Shown: piece by piece, positions 40,368-49,284 of the stretch
How the letters are laid out: every line of letters begins with the position of its first letter
Numbering within the stretch: the first letter of the stretch is position 1
Assembly: GCF_002000245.1 (NCBI RefSeq)
Contig: NZ_MTCM01000001.1
Span: forward strand, 1,922,001 to 1,986,000
Length of the DNA stretch: 64,000 bases
Origin: Sphingobacterium sp. CZ-UAM
GTDB taxonomy: Bacteria > Bacteroidota > Bacteroidia > Sphingobacteriales > Sphingobacteriaceae
Reading direction: 5' to 3'
Notes under the pieces: model-generated
The model's database searches: none
What the model was told of the DNA's origin: nothing
Seen by the model: the letters and a program-made list of their open reading frames with translations, nothing else
Made by a program: the position numbers and the translations under genes

Positions 40368-41321
40368 TTATGATTTAGTATTGAACAATTTATCCAGGCG
40401 ATCTTCGTACGCATAATAATCTATGCTCCGATATAGCTCATCACGTGTTTGCATGCGATCGATTACTGCAGCCTGACCGCCGTCCTTCCGGATATGTTGG
40501 TACACATCGGTTGCGGCCTTATTGGCTGCACGAAATGCAGATAAAGGGTAAAGCACAATGGACACATCCGCGTGGCGAAGTTCATCAAGATTAAACAAGG
40601 GTGTTTGCCCAAACTCTGTAATATTAGCAAGTATCGGCAGTCCAGTAGCTCTACTGAATTGCATATATTGATCCAGATTGTGTACGGCTTCTGCAAAAAT
40701 AAAGTCAGCTCCTGCTTCTTTATAGGCTACAGCACGTTCCAAAGCACGTTCCAATCCCTCTGAAGCCAGCGCATCCGTGCGCGCGCCAATAACGAAATGC
40801 GGATCTGTCCGGGCATCCACCGCCGCTTTGAGGCGATCGACCATCTCATCTTTCGAAACCAGTTCCTTCCCCGGCCGGTGACCACAACGTTTGGCCCCAA
40901 CCTGATCTTCCATATGTACGGCCGCAGCTCCCGCTTTGATCAGGCTCTTGATCGTACGCGCAACATTAAAGGCGGAAGGTCCAAAACCGGTGTCAATATC
41001 GACCATTAAAGGGAGCTTGCATACATTGGTTATGCGCTCCACGTCGATTAATACATCCTGAAGCGTTGTGATACCCAAATCAGGTATACCGAGTGAGCCG
41101 GCGGCAACACCGCCTCCGGAGAGATATATGGCTTTAAAACCAGCTTGTTCAGCCAAAAGTGCATGATTTGCATTGATGGTTCCGACTACCTGTAGGGGTT
41201 TTTCATGCTTGATTGCCTCCCGAAAAAGGAAGCCTGGAGAATCTATCATATCATCGAAATTTGAAATTCCACCGTCCATAATCTGTCGGCAAAAACCCTC
41301 CAACGATAGTATGAACAGCAT
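40368..41321 (-). CDS. prpB: Methylisocitrate lyase PrpB
   Basis: 317 residues as drawn. It splits 2-methylisocitrate to pyruvate and succinate. The sequence follows E. coli PrpB closely: [33 protein letters not shown], the active-site [18 protein letters not shown] loop and [10 protein letters not shown]. The first 24 residues have no counterpart in E. coli PrpB, so the true start could be the ATG at 41249 (MIDSPG) rather than 41321. The upstream ATG follows an A-rich leader and a promoter, so I keep it. First gene of the prp operon. Confidence 0.93.
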   Translation of the reverse strand: MLFILSLEGFCRQIMDGGISNFDDMIDSPGFLFREAIKHEKPLQVVGTINANHALLAEQAGFKAIYLSGGGVAAGSLGIPDLGITTLQDVLIDVERITNVCKLPLMVDIDTGFGPSAFNVARTIKSLIKAGAAAVHMEDQVGAKRCGHRPGKELVSKDEMVDRLKAAVDARTDPHFVIGARTDALASEGLERALERAVAYKEAGADFIFAEAVHNLDQYMQFSRATGLPILANITEFGQTPLFNLDELRHADVSIVLYPLSAFRAANKAATDVYQHIRKDGGQAAVIDRMQTRDELYRSIDYYAYEDRLDKLFNTKS

Positions 41322-41366
41322 TTAAGTTTATTTTAGTTTGAACAATTGCATATTGGATCGTTCATC

Positions 41367-41400
41367 CTAAAGATACTAATTATCATGGTATTTCAACAAA
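41367..41400 (-). promoter_or_regulatory. Likely prpB promoter
   Basis: On the minus strand TTTG (41400-41397), a 21-base spacer, then TATCTTTAG (41375-41367), close to the Bacteroidota consensus. The start of transcription would fall near 41360, about 40 bases before the ATG at 41321. Confidence 0.45.
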
Positions 41401-41584
41401 TTATTTTCTACATTTCAAGCGTTTAGCAGAAGAAAATATGGAAAGAGGATTTTCCTCTCGATATTGAATAAAATCTTTTAATTGTTATTTTAGTACGCAA
41501 AGCTGACTGATACCTATTCAAATATAGGGTGATCGCCCAAAAATTCTTTTCAATGGATGGCTTGATATGTTTAATTGTAAAAAC

Positions 41585-41620
41585 GAGCAAAGCCCTAATC
41601 AGGAATGATCAGAGCTTTGC
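41585..41620 (-). terminator. Terminator of the SusC/SusD unit
   Basis: Sixteen-base arms with two mismatches (AGCAAAGCTCTGATCA against TGATTAGGGCTTTGCT) and a four-base loop, followed on the minus strand by CGTTTTT. It lies 50 bases after the susD-like stop. Confidence 0.7.
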
Positions 41621-41670
41621 TGTTCTATTAAAATTAAATTAGGTTGATTTTTATATTAACTATAGGCCTA

Positions 41671-43188
41671 TTAATTTTTTCCATTATTTTTTGCCCACCA
41701 CAATCTTTTACCCCAGTTGTAATCGACAGTGCCTGCTTCGGCGGCTTTAACATTCTCAGTATTATATAAATACTCATTATTTGGATACGGTAATCGCCAT
41801 GGTTGGTCAGTATGAGGGGTTTCAAAATTCTGAATTTTCGAAGGATAATTTGTGCTAGGAATACCCGTTCTTCTATACAAACTCCAAGCTTCGTAATTTT
41901 CTTTAAATAAGGCTACCCACATATCCCAATAAATGCGATTTTTGGTTCCATCAAATTTACCTGATCCTGCGAGGTATGTGGCAATAGCCGCCCCGGCTAT
42001 ATTATTATCTTCCATCGATAGGGTAACTGCTTTTTCATAGGCCTCTTTCGCCGATATTCCAACATTATACCCCGATAAAGCAGCTTCTGCCAGCATATAA
42101 TAGGTTTCACAAGCCCTATAAAAAGGAACTGCTCCAGCAGGATCGTTAATATAGTGTTCACCAATCCAAGAAATCGAACTCAGTGGAGACGGATTCGTCA
42201 AAGAACCATTTACAAACCCCACATACTTACCTTCATTATTTTTCCGTGCAACTGATGCAATTCTTGGATCTTTTGTGTTATTTAAATGATCAATAAAAAT
42301 ATCAAACATCCCCCAGTTATTGAGACGATTGCCATTGATACCGGATTCGTACCAAGGTTCCATATAAGGTAAGGTTCCAGGGAAAGCTACTTCACAATTT
42401 TCCGCATTTGTTTCAATTAATGGATATTTAGCGCTATTTCCAGCAATTTCCTCAATAGTAGATTTCGCTAAAGCGGGGGCTACGGAAGAGATACGCGTCG
42501 CCATCCGCAAACGAAGTGAATTACAAAACTTTTGCCATTTCAACATCTGAGCCTTTAAAGCATCAGGCCCTGTTTCTTTTGTTCCGTATATAATATCATA
42601 CTCTCCAATTTCATCGGTACCAATACCAGCAGCAAGTTCATCTGCCAATGTTTTAAGATCTGCCAATACCGCCGGAAAAATATCCTCCTGTTTGTCATAT
42701 TTTGCTTTCAAAATAGAACCGTCTTCAGGACGCCCTTTAAAAGCCTCTGAATATGGGATATCGCCCCAACCATCCAAAAGGTAGGACCACATATAATTAT
42801 TCCATATACGGGCTACAATTCGAGTATTTTTAAAACCAGCGGCTTTATCATCCGTTTTCTTCAGCAAATCATTCATCTGTGTGATATTATAATAACATGC
42901 TGCCCAACGATTGCCATAGGAGTTATTGGTTGGTATCAATCCTGATAGATTGTCCGGATATTGAATTTTGACAATATATCCCGCGAAGGTGCCATAACCG
43001 TCTATGTCACCTCCAAATTGATCGGCAGCATTTCGCAGCACATTTACCAACATATTCCGAGGTGGAACATCTGTCAAAGCATCTGGATCGGTATTAATTT
43101 TTTCAAAATTTTTGGTACATCCTGAAACCAAAAGCATTGCTAAAAGGGGCGTATATTTTAGTTTTTTTATAAAAGTGTTCATAACCAT
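41671..43188 (-). CDS. SusD/RagB-family outer-membrane lipoprotein
   Basis: 505 residues. The lipobox LLVSGC places the lipid-attached cysteine at about residue 24; translation may start at the ATG at 43182. The N-terminal NFEKINTDPDALTDVPP and the helical TPR-like repeats (NDLLKKTDDKAAGFKNTRIVARIWNNYMWSYLLDGWGDIPYSEAF) fit the SusD-like group. Such proteins sit on the lid of the SusC transporter and capture glycans or peptides. It follows susC by 36 bases. No degrading enzyme is adjacent, so the substrate is unknown. Confidence 0.93.
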   Translation of the reverse strand: MVMNTFIKKLKYTPLLAMLLVSGCTKNFEKINTDPDALTDVPPRNMLVNVLRNAADQFGGDIDGYGTFAGYIVKIQYPDNLSGLIPTNNSYGNRWAACYYNITQMNDLLKKTDDKAAGFKNTRIVARIWNNYMWSYLLDGWGDIPYSEAFKGRPEDGSILKAKYDKQEDIFPAVLADLKTLADELAAGIGTDEIGEYDIIYGTKETGPDALKAQMLKWQKFCNSLRLRMATRISSVAPALAKSTIEEIAGNSAKYPLIETNAENCEVAFPGTLPYMEPWYESGINGNRLNNWGMFDIFIDHLNNTKDPRIASVARKNNEGKYVGFVNGSLTNPSPLSSISWIGEHYINDPAGAVPFYRACETYYMLAEAALSGYNVGISAKEAYEKAVTLSMEDNNIAGAAIATYLAGSGKFDGTKNRIYWDMWVALFKENYEAWSLYRRTGIPSTNYPSKIQNFETPHTDQPWRLPYPNNEYLYNTENVKAAEAGTVDYNWGKRLWWAKNNGKN

Positions 43189-43224
43189 AAATTGTTTTAG
43201 TACGTTTTAAATTCTGTAAAAGGA

Positions 43225-46200
43225 TTAAAATGTAAAACCAAGCTTAAGACCTATACTTCTTGAATTCGGGACAGAGGCTTGTTCAAAACCTACACCACGT
43301 GAATCACTTGAGACCCCGCCACCTTCTGGGTCCAAACGCATGGTATTGGTTTTATGTACCCAAAGCAGCGCCAAATTGGTTCCGGTAAGAGAAACATGTG
43401 CACGTTTAATTCCCTTGATTCTACTGTAAAGATGTTTTGGCAAATTATAAGTAATATAGGCCTCTCTCAATTTCAGAAACGAACCATCAAAAACATACAT
43501 TTCCGCAATACCACCATTTTCATACCAATCCTGCGCGCTTGTCTCGATGGTATTTTCAACCCAATTATCGCCAACTTTCATCGCGAATCGTTCATTTTTC
43601 ATTACATCTTTACCCGCAATGATCGCCCGCTCGCGTATACCATCTTTAGCTGTGATTTCAGCAATACCGGTTGTATAACCATGAGACATAGTTTGCGACC
43701 AGATGTCCCCACCTTTTCTGAAATCAAGCATAAATCCAAATCTAAAATCCTTAATGGTAAAATCATTGCGCATCGATGCTAGGAAATCAGGCACTACATT
43801 ACCAATAGCCTGAGCGTCCAGCGGCTTTGATACCAATCCATTAGACCCTACTTTTATTGCTCCTTTCATTGGACCATCTTCCACACGATCATAACCCGGT
43901 CCGACCAATGTGCCCCATGGTCGCCCAACCGATGCCATATTGGATATACCCCATGTCCAGCCTAATCTAAGATCGTTCAAACCCAATTCAGGATACAGTT
44001 CGACGACTTTATTTTTATCCTTGGAGAAATTGACGGTTGTGGTCCAATTTAATCCCTCTTCCCGTTTGAGGATATCACCTCTTAACTGAATTTCAATTCC
44101 CTTACTTCTGATTTCGCCAGCATTTAAGAAGATGTTACTAAAGCCAACAACATTTGATGTGGGGACAGAAAGTAATTGTTTTTTATTGATTTTTTGATAG
44201 TAAGTAAGATCCAGGTGCAATCGGTCCTTAAACATACCAAGCTCAGTTCCGATTTCGTAGGATGTAATCGCCTCGGGCTCCAAGCCCTCAATAGCATAGG
44301 TCATACTTTTGTACATCTGAGCCAGATTATTAAAAGCATCTGTCTGTGCATAATAGTAATTCCCATTTTGATACGGACGGGTCGCATTCCCCACTTTCAC
44401 CAAGTTAAATCGTAACTTCCAAAAATTGAGGTAATCGCTTTTTAACCCTTCAAAACTAGACGTTGGTATCCAGCTCAAACTTGCTGCAGGATAAAAAAAT
44501 GATTTTTTTAAGGTTGAGGACCAATCGTTACGTGCGGTCAAATCTAAGTACAATTGATCTTTCCAACCTAAATTGGCCTGCCCGTACAAAGAATTGGACC
44601 GGCCTTTGGCATGATCCATAAAGGTATAAGCATCACCAATTTTGTTGGTGATTGTATAAACACCCAATACATTAAGTGCTTTTGCTCCGAGGGTATTTGT
44701 TTCAAACTGATAATCCCGGTAATTTGCACCTAAAATTCCCGTTAAACTAAGATCTCCAAATTGTTTGTTGAAGTTTGCGATAAAATCTGCATTGAAATCC
44801 GAATTACTATTTTTTGTTTCATTGAACTTACCATCCCTATTATCAAAATTGAAGTATGTCGATTCAAAAATATGTGTATTGTAATAATCCAGTCCAACCC
44901 TACCTTCAAATTTTAGGAAATCAAAGGGCTGATAAAACAAGGATGTCTTTCCAAAAATACGGTTCATTTTAAGCGCATTCTGGGATTCGTGCATTGTATA
45001 AAACGGATTCATATGATAGGATGAATTCCAATTGTAATAGGTGTAATTTCCCTGTGCATCGCGCTGATCCCAATTTTTTTTCAGGTCCTGCATGTCTACT
45101 TGTCGGCCAAACCAGATCAAGCCATTCATTGGATTTGCACTGTCATAGCCCTGCATTACCAAATTATTACTTTCAGTACGTGTAAAGTTAGTCATGATGT
45201 CGTATGAAACTTTATCGCTGATTTTGTAATCGTTATTTAGTTGTGCAGTATATTTTTTCTGGTCTGTATTGGGAACTGTTCCTCGCTGATCTCTAAAAGA
45301 AATGGAAGCACGAGTCGAAGAACGATCTGTTTTCGACAGCAACGAAATATTATGATTTTGAGAAAAACCCGTTTGGAAGAATTCTTTCACATTATTTTTA
45401 TTGGAATTCCAAGGCGTAGCTTGTCGTACCCCATTCACAACAGGACTATTGAATTGTGGGATTAATAATCCCATATCCATCCGAGGCCCCCAAGACTCAT
45501 CAATTCCGTCGTTAACTCCGTCATTTCCGGTTCCATCCAAATAGCTGAACGAATTTTTCAAAACGTAATCTTGATACGATAATCCGTCGCCGTTAGTTTT
45601 AAAACTGTATTCATCTCCCCGAGATCCTTGACCATATAAATTTTGGTATTTGGGTAAATTGGCAGCCCGATCAATAGAAAAATTTCCGTCATAGGAAATT
45701 TGCACACCATTTTCACCACGCTTTCCAGATTTTGTAGTGATCATAATAACACCGGCACCGGCACGCATACCATAGATTGCTGCCGCGCCTCCTTTTAAGA
45801 CGTTGATACTCTCTATATCATCCGGATTAATATCATTCAATCCAGATCCGTAATCCACACCGGTGTATGTATTATCACCCGTGCGTTGCGCGTCATTTGT
45901 AATTGGAATACCATCTACAACGACCAACGGTTGTTGATCCTTTTGTAATGAGGTATTTCCACGGATAGAAATCCGCGCTGAAGACCCAATAGCACCTCCA
46001 AATTGATTTACTTGAACACCGGCCACTTTGCCCGCCAATGCACCGGTAAGACTATGTTGTCCGGCGTCGGTCAATTCCTTTGCGCTTACGTTCTGGGTGG
46101 CATATCCCAGGGATTTTTTTTCCCGTGTAATTCCAAGGGCAGTTACCACGACCTCATCCAAATTTTCCGTAAGGGATTGCAGCGTGACGTTGATGACGGT

Positions 46201-46455
46201 TTGATTATTAATCTGTACTTGCTTTGACTGATAGCCTATCGCACTGACATTTAAGATAGTTCCATTGGTGTGGATCAACGAAAAACTGCCATCAGCACCT
46301 GTCTGTGTGCCTGGGCCGCCCTTAATAGATACGGAAACGCCCGGAATGGCTTTCCCATCCTGATCCACTACCTTTCCTTTGAGTGCTGTTTGAGCGTAGA
46401 GCGCAGAACATACTAGTATATTGGATGCCAGTATCGCAATACTTCTTTTGTTCAT
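43225..46455 (-). CDS. SusC/RagA-family TonB-linked outer-membrane transporter
   Basis: 1076 residues. Signal peptide, a carboxypeptidase-regulatory-like domain (about 22-100: LKGKVVDQDGKAIPGVSVSIKG), the SusC signature LDEVVVTALG, a plug (about 115-240, with VLKGGAAAIYGMRAGAGVIMITTK) and a large barrel ending in an aromatic residue (KLGFTF). It imports large ligands with TonB energy together with the SusD-like lipoprotein. No sigma/anti-sigma or hybrid regulator adjoins it. Confidence 0.96.
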   Translation of the reverse strand: MNKRSIAILASNILVCSALYAQTALKGKVVDQDGKAIPGVSVSIKGGPGTQTGADGSFSLIHTNGTILNVSAIGYQSKQVQINNQTVINVTLQSLTENLDEVVVTALGITREKKSLGYATQNVSAKELTDAGQHSLTGALAGKVAGVQVNQFGGAIGSSARISIRGNTSLQKDQQPLVVVDGIPITNDAQRTGDNTYTGVDYGSGLNDINPDDIESINVLKGGAAAIYGMRAGAGVIMITTKSGKRGENGVQISYDGNFSIDRAANLPKYQNLYGQGSRGDEYSFKTNGDGLSYQDYVLKNSFSYLDGTGNDGVNDGIDESWGPRMDMGLLIPQFNSPVVNGVRQATPWNSNKNNVKEFFQTGFSQNHNISLLSKTDRSSTRASISFRDQRGTVPNTDQKKYTAQLNNDYKISDKVSYDIMTNFTRTESNNLVMQGYDSANPMNGLIWFGRQVDMQDLKKNWDQRDAQGNYTYYNWNSSYHMNPFYTMHESQNALKMNRIFGKTSLFYQPFDFLKFEGRVGLDYYNTHIFESTYFNFDNRDGKFNETKNSNSDFNADFIANFNKQFGDLSLTGILGANYRDYQFETNTLGAKALNVLGVYTITNKIGDAYTFMDHAKGRSNSLYGQANLGWKDQLYLDLTARNDWSSTLKKSFFYPAASLSWIPTSSFEGLKSDYLNFWKLRFNLVKVGNATRPYQNGNYYYAQTDAFNNLAQMYKSMTYAIEGLEPEAITSYEIGTELGMFKDRLHLDLTYYQKINKKQLLSVPTSNVVGFSNIFLNAGEIRSKGIEIQLRGDILKREEGLNWTTTVNFSKDKNKVVELYPELGLNDLRLGWTWGISNMASVGRPWGTLVGPGYDRVEDGPMKGAIKVGSNGLVSKPLDAQAIGNVVPDFLASMRNDFTIKDFRFGFMLDFRKGGDIWSQTMSHGYTTGIAEITAKDGIRERAIIAGKDVMKNERFAMKVGDNWVENTIETSAQDWYENGGIAEMYVFDGSFLKLREAYITYNLPKHLYSRIKGIKRAHVSLTGTNLALLWVHKTNTMRLDPEGGGVSSDSRGVGFEQASVPNSRSIGLKLGFTF

Positions 46456-46785
46456 AAGTTAGTTTCTAAGAGTTAGTTTTAAAATGTTTTTACTGAGCCA
46501 ATTTATATAAATATTAAAGCACAACACAAGAGTATATTAACCAGTATTGCCCACATCTTAACATCAAATGTTAAATTATAGCTACTAGACTTGGCTAATT
46601 GAAAAATAGGCTATCCAACAGGCATCAAATCCCCCCTTTATCGTACTCTTATAACTCTTATAATAGAATGAAATCACTACGTCAGGTAAAAAATTAAGCC
46701 CTGATCACAGCTGACCAGGGCTTAAACAAGCGTTTCCAGATATAAAAGATCAGCTAGCCACAATGGCTAGCCTATTCTCAATTGA
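46456..46785. other. 330-base gap between susC and prfH
   Basis: The left part is the AT-rich leader of susC without a convincing promoter pair. The right part holds the hairpins after prfH. No gene seen. Confidence 0.45.
46687..46725 (-). terminator. Terminator of the rtcB-prfH operon
   Basis: Arms TTAAGCCCTG / CAGGGCTTAA (46694-46703 and 46716-46725), extended inwards by TCA/TGA after one mismatch, and followed on the minus strand by TTTTTT. A second hairpin, GCTAGCCA-CAA-TGGCTAGC (46753-46771), lies between it and the prfH stop. Confidence 0.75.
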
Positions 46786-47406
46786 TCACTGTTCCTTAAA
46801 TTTGGATCCAAGGAAAATACGCTTCGAATTACCTCTTTTAATTGCAATCTGGTCTTTCCATCGCTGATTTTCCGCTGTAGCCTTTTGCAATCGTTCGAGC
46901 GCTATCAACTGTTCTTCCAAACGCGAAACAGCAATTTCTCTATTTTGCAATTGAGAACGAGTATCCATTACCTGCACCATCAATCCTGTAGGAAGATGGG
47001 TTGCGCGAACAGCCGAGCTCACTTTATTTACATGCTGTCCACCAGCACCGCTGCTCCGCATTGCTTTGAATTGCACATCTTTTAGACTCATTTTTGCGGC
47101 GCCTTTTACCGGATGCCAATCCTTCACCTCTACAAACCAATTTTTACGTCGATGATTTGGTCGAAAAGGGCTTTGACAAATCCAGCAGATTGTACCTATC
47201 CAACGGTCCCTGAATAGCTCGACTTCTGCGCCCGTCAATTTTAGGACAAATGAGCATGGAAGTCCGTCTATTTTCTCCTCCCTCATCGTCTCGATCGATA
47301 TAGCATATTGATCCGACTCTTTCAATAGCCTTTCGAACACCAGTTGAACAGTTAAATTACACTCCTTAGGACCCCGTCCCGAAGTAATTAAAATATACTT
47401 TTCCAT
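46786..47406 (-). CDS. prfH: Peptide chain release factor H (PrfH)
   Basis: 206 residues. A release-factor domain 3 with GGQ at 122-124 ([25 protein letters not shown]), preceded by the PrfH-specific N-terminus ([28 protein letters not shown]). It lacks the codon-recognition domain of RF1 and RF2. Known work on E. coli links PrfH and its partner RtcB2 to repair of ribosomes cut in the 16S decoding centre, as by colicin E3: PrfH frees the nascent peptide and RtcB reseals the RNA. Six bases after rtcB. Confidence 0.95.
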   Translation of the reverse strand: MEKYILITSGRGPKECNLTVQLVFERLLKESDQYAISIETMREEKIDGLPCSFVLKLTGAEVELFRDRWIGTICWICQSPFRPNHRRKNWFVEVKDWHPVKGAAKMSLKDVQFKAMRSSGAGGQHVNKVSSAVRATHLPTGLMVQVMDTRSQLQNREIAVSRLEEQLIALERLQKATAENQRWKDQIAIKRGNSKRIFLGSKFKEQ

Positions 47407-47412
47407 CCCGTC

Positions 47413-48804
47413 TTATTTATCCATACGAACAATCTTCGGACTGAATGTCCCAAATACATTAACCAGCTCATTTTGCAAGCCCATCACACGATGGATATCT
47501 TTGTAGGCATGTGGTGCTTCATCCAGCGCCCCGCCAATTAGCTCCACACCATGCTGCTCCAGTTCCTTGAGCATGGCACTTTTAGTGAGGCTACTTTTAC
47601 AGGCTGCACGGGACATTATACGTCCAGCGCCATGTGAAGCCGATTGTACACTCAATGGATTTCCGCGCCCCTCAACAATAAAACCCGGTGCCGTCATAGA
47701 GCCCGGAATAATTCCCAATACCCCTTGTCCTGCAGGTGTTGCCCCTTTACGGTGCACGATACATTCCTTGCCATCGACCATTTCCCGCCAGGCAAAATTA
47801 TGATGGTTCTCAATGGTCAACACAGGGCGTTCACCCAATGCCTTTGCCAAACGTCTATGGATATCCGCATGGCAAGCCTGCGCATAATCACCAGCTAGAT
47901 TCATTGCCAGCCAATACTCCTGTCCTGCCTCAGTGTCTAGATCCAGCCATGCCAAATGTTGTACCTGGCGTGGCAAAGGGCATTGCTTTGCAGCTAAAGC
48001 TGTGTACTGTTTAGCAATATTAGCGCCCAAACCACGGGACCCACTGTGTGACAAAACCGCTAGATAAGCTCCGGGACTAATGCCCCACTCCGCGCGAACG
48101 CGATGCAACTCAACCACACCGAATTCGACAAAGTGATTTCCACCGCCCGAAGTCCCAAATTGTTTATAAGCTTTGTCTAACAGTGATTTCAACAAAGGGA
48201 TAGCTTTAAACTCTGGACGGCTAAAAATAGCATGATCCTGTTTCTCCTGATGTGTATCGTACATGCCAAATTTGGTATTTTCCTTCAGTATATTCCGCAG
48301 CTGGAATTCCCGTCCTTTGAAATAACTTGCCGGTAGATCGAAGATCGATAAACTCATCCGGCAGCCTATATCCATACCTACCCCATAAGGTATTACAGCA
48401 TTATCCGTTGCCAGTACGCCGCCAATAGGTAAACCATAGCCCATGTGTGCGTCTGGCATCAATGCCCCCTTGCAGGCGATGGGCAGCTTCAAAGCCTCAT
48501 ACAGCTGCCTTTTGGCCTGCTCATCAATTTCATTTTCACCAAAGATGGTAAAAGGAGCCATTTGCTTATTTAGCTGTTGCTTGCGCACTTCAGCCGGTTG
48601 AATAAGGCCTTCAGCAAGCTTGGCCCAAACTGCATCTTCTCTGAATTTTTCAGGTGCTTCCAGCACCTTCTTCGCTTCCAAAAGGATATTTACTTTCTTT
48701 TCTCCTCTTCGGTGGCGTGTGATTAGCCCTAAGGCTACATTTATAATATTATGCTGAGGAAAACCAATTTTAACAAGGTCTTTCCCCGATAATTTACTTC
48801 CCAT
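47413..48804 (-). CDS. rtcB: RtcB-family RNA ligase (PrfH-linked RtcB2 type)
   Basis: 463 residues. GTP-dependent ligase joining 2',3'-cyclic phosphate to 5'-OH ends. Manganese and catalytic motifs: PDAHMGYGLPIGG, GVGMDIGCRM, GTSGGGNHFVEFG, SHSGSRG and the guanylated histidine H351 in CIVHRKGATPAGQG. Downstream SASHGAGR is typical. The pairing with prfH marks it as the ribosome-repair RtcB rather than the housekeeping one; no archease is adjacent. Confidence 0.95.
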   Translation of the reverse strand: MGSKLSGKDLVKIGFPQHNIINVALGLITRHRRGEKKVNILLEAKKVLEAPEKFREDAVWAKLAEGLIQPAEVRKQQLNKQMAPFTIFGENEIDEQAKRQLYEALKLPIACKGALMPDAHMGYGLPIGGVLATDNAVIPYGVGMDIGCRMSLSIFDLPASYFKGREFQLRNILKENTKFGMYDTHQEKQDHAIFSRPEFKAIPLLKSLLDKAYKQFGTSGGGNHFVEFGVVELHRVRAEWGISPGAYLAVLSHSGSRGLGANIAKQYTALAAKQCPLPRQVQHLAWLDLDTEAGQEYWLAMNLAGDYAQACHADIHRRLAKALGERPVLTIENHHNFAWREMVDGKECIVHRKGATPAGQGVLGIIPGSMTAPGFIVEGRGNPLSVQSASHGAGRIMSRAACKSSLTKSAMLKELEQHGVELIGGALDEAPHAYKDIHRVMGLQNELVNVFGTFSPKIVRMDK

Positions 48805-48928
48805 ATTCTTAAAAATAATGTAACATATTGCCTTATCCGTTTTAGGAATAGGCGATCTAAAAACATTCGGGAATCTCTTTTCTAAAATAGCTGTTTACCA
48901 ACGGCGACGGTTAGGCGTTTGCAGATTG

Positions 48929-48957
48929 AACAAGTCTCTCAATTTAACAAGTCTCTC
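48929..48957 (-). repeat. Two 12-base direct repeats upstream of rtcB
   Basis: GAGAGACTTGTT occurs twice on the minus strand (48957-48946 and 48940-48929), spaced by 17 bases start to start, about 125 bases before the rtcB ATG. Spacing is not a whole number of helical turns. Possible regulator site. The rest of 48805-49075 holds no recognised feature. Confidence 0.5.
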
Positions 48958-49077
48958 GAATGAACAAAACACTTCCAGTCCTACCGAATTGATCTACCTA
49001 AAGGCAGTGACAATATCATGGATCGCCAAAACATGACGTGCATAAGCTGGCAAAACAGAAAATAAAAGGCAATAAAA

Positions 49078-49243
49078 AACCCGAATGATCTTCGGGCTTT
49101 TTTCATTTCGTAAAGAATACGTTATAGGTGAAGAAAAGCACGAAGAATGCTTTCAGCAAATCCATTTGCTGCAAAAGCGCTTTTTGTTTTAATCCTGGAG
49201 ACCAACATAGTTCTTCGTCTTTAAATTGTTTGCAAATTAATAT
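49078..49243 (-). ncRNA. Candidate small RNA (or tiny mRNA) with its own promoter and terminator
   Basis: A promoter ends just upstream at 49250, placing the transcription start near 49243; a terminator hairpin CCCGAA/TTCGGG with T run ends near 49078, giving about 165 bases. The RNA can fold: ACGAAGAA pairs with TTCTTCGT further on, enclosing a hairpin CAGCAAA-TGGA-TTTGCTG extended by GCTTT/AAAGC. A competing hairpin GAAAGCA/TGCTTTTC uses the same strand. It also holds a 20-codon frame (49158-49096) coding for a hydrophobic peptide, MDLLKAFFVLFF followed by TYNVFFTK. I cannot match it to a known RNA family. Confidence 0.55.
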
Positions 49244-49249
49244 CGAGGG

Positions 49250-49281
49250 CAAAGATAAGCAAGATCAACTTACTTTTCAAA
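49250..49281 (-). promoter_or_regulatory. Consensus Bacteroidota promoter of the small RNA
   Basis: On the minus strand TTTG (49281-49278), a 20-base spacer, and TATCTTTG (49257-49250), an exact match to TAnnTTTG. It lies directly behind the protease stop codon and points away from that gene, so it serves a separate transcript. Confidence 0.7.
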
Positions 49282-49284
49282 ATT

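Noticed and set aside
46753-46771. Perfect eight-base hairpin after prfH as a separate terminator
   Set aside because: It has no T run; the hairpin at 46687-46725 is the better terminator.
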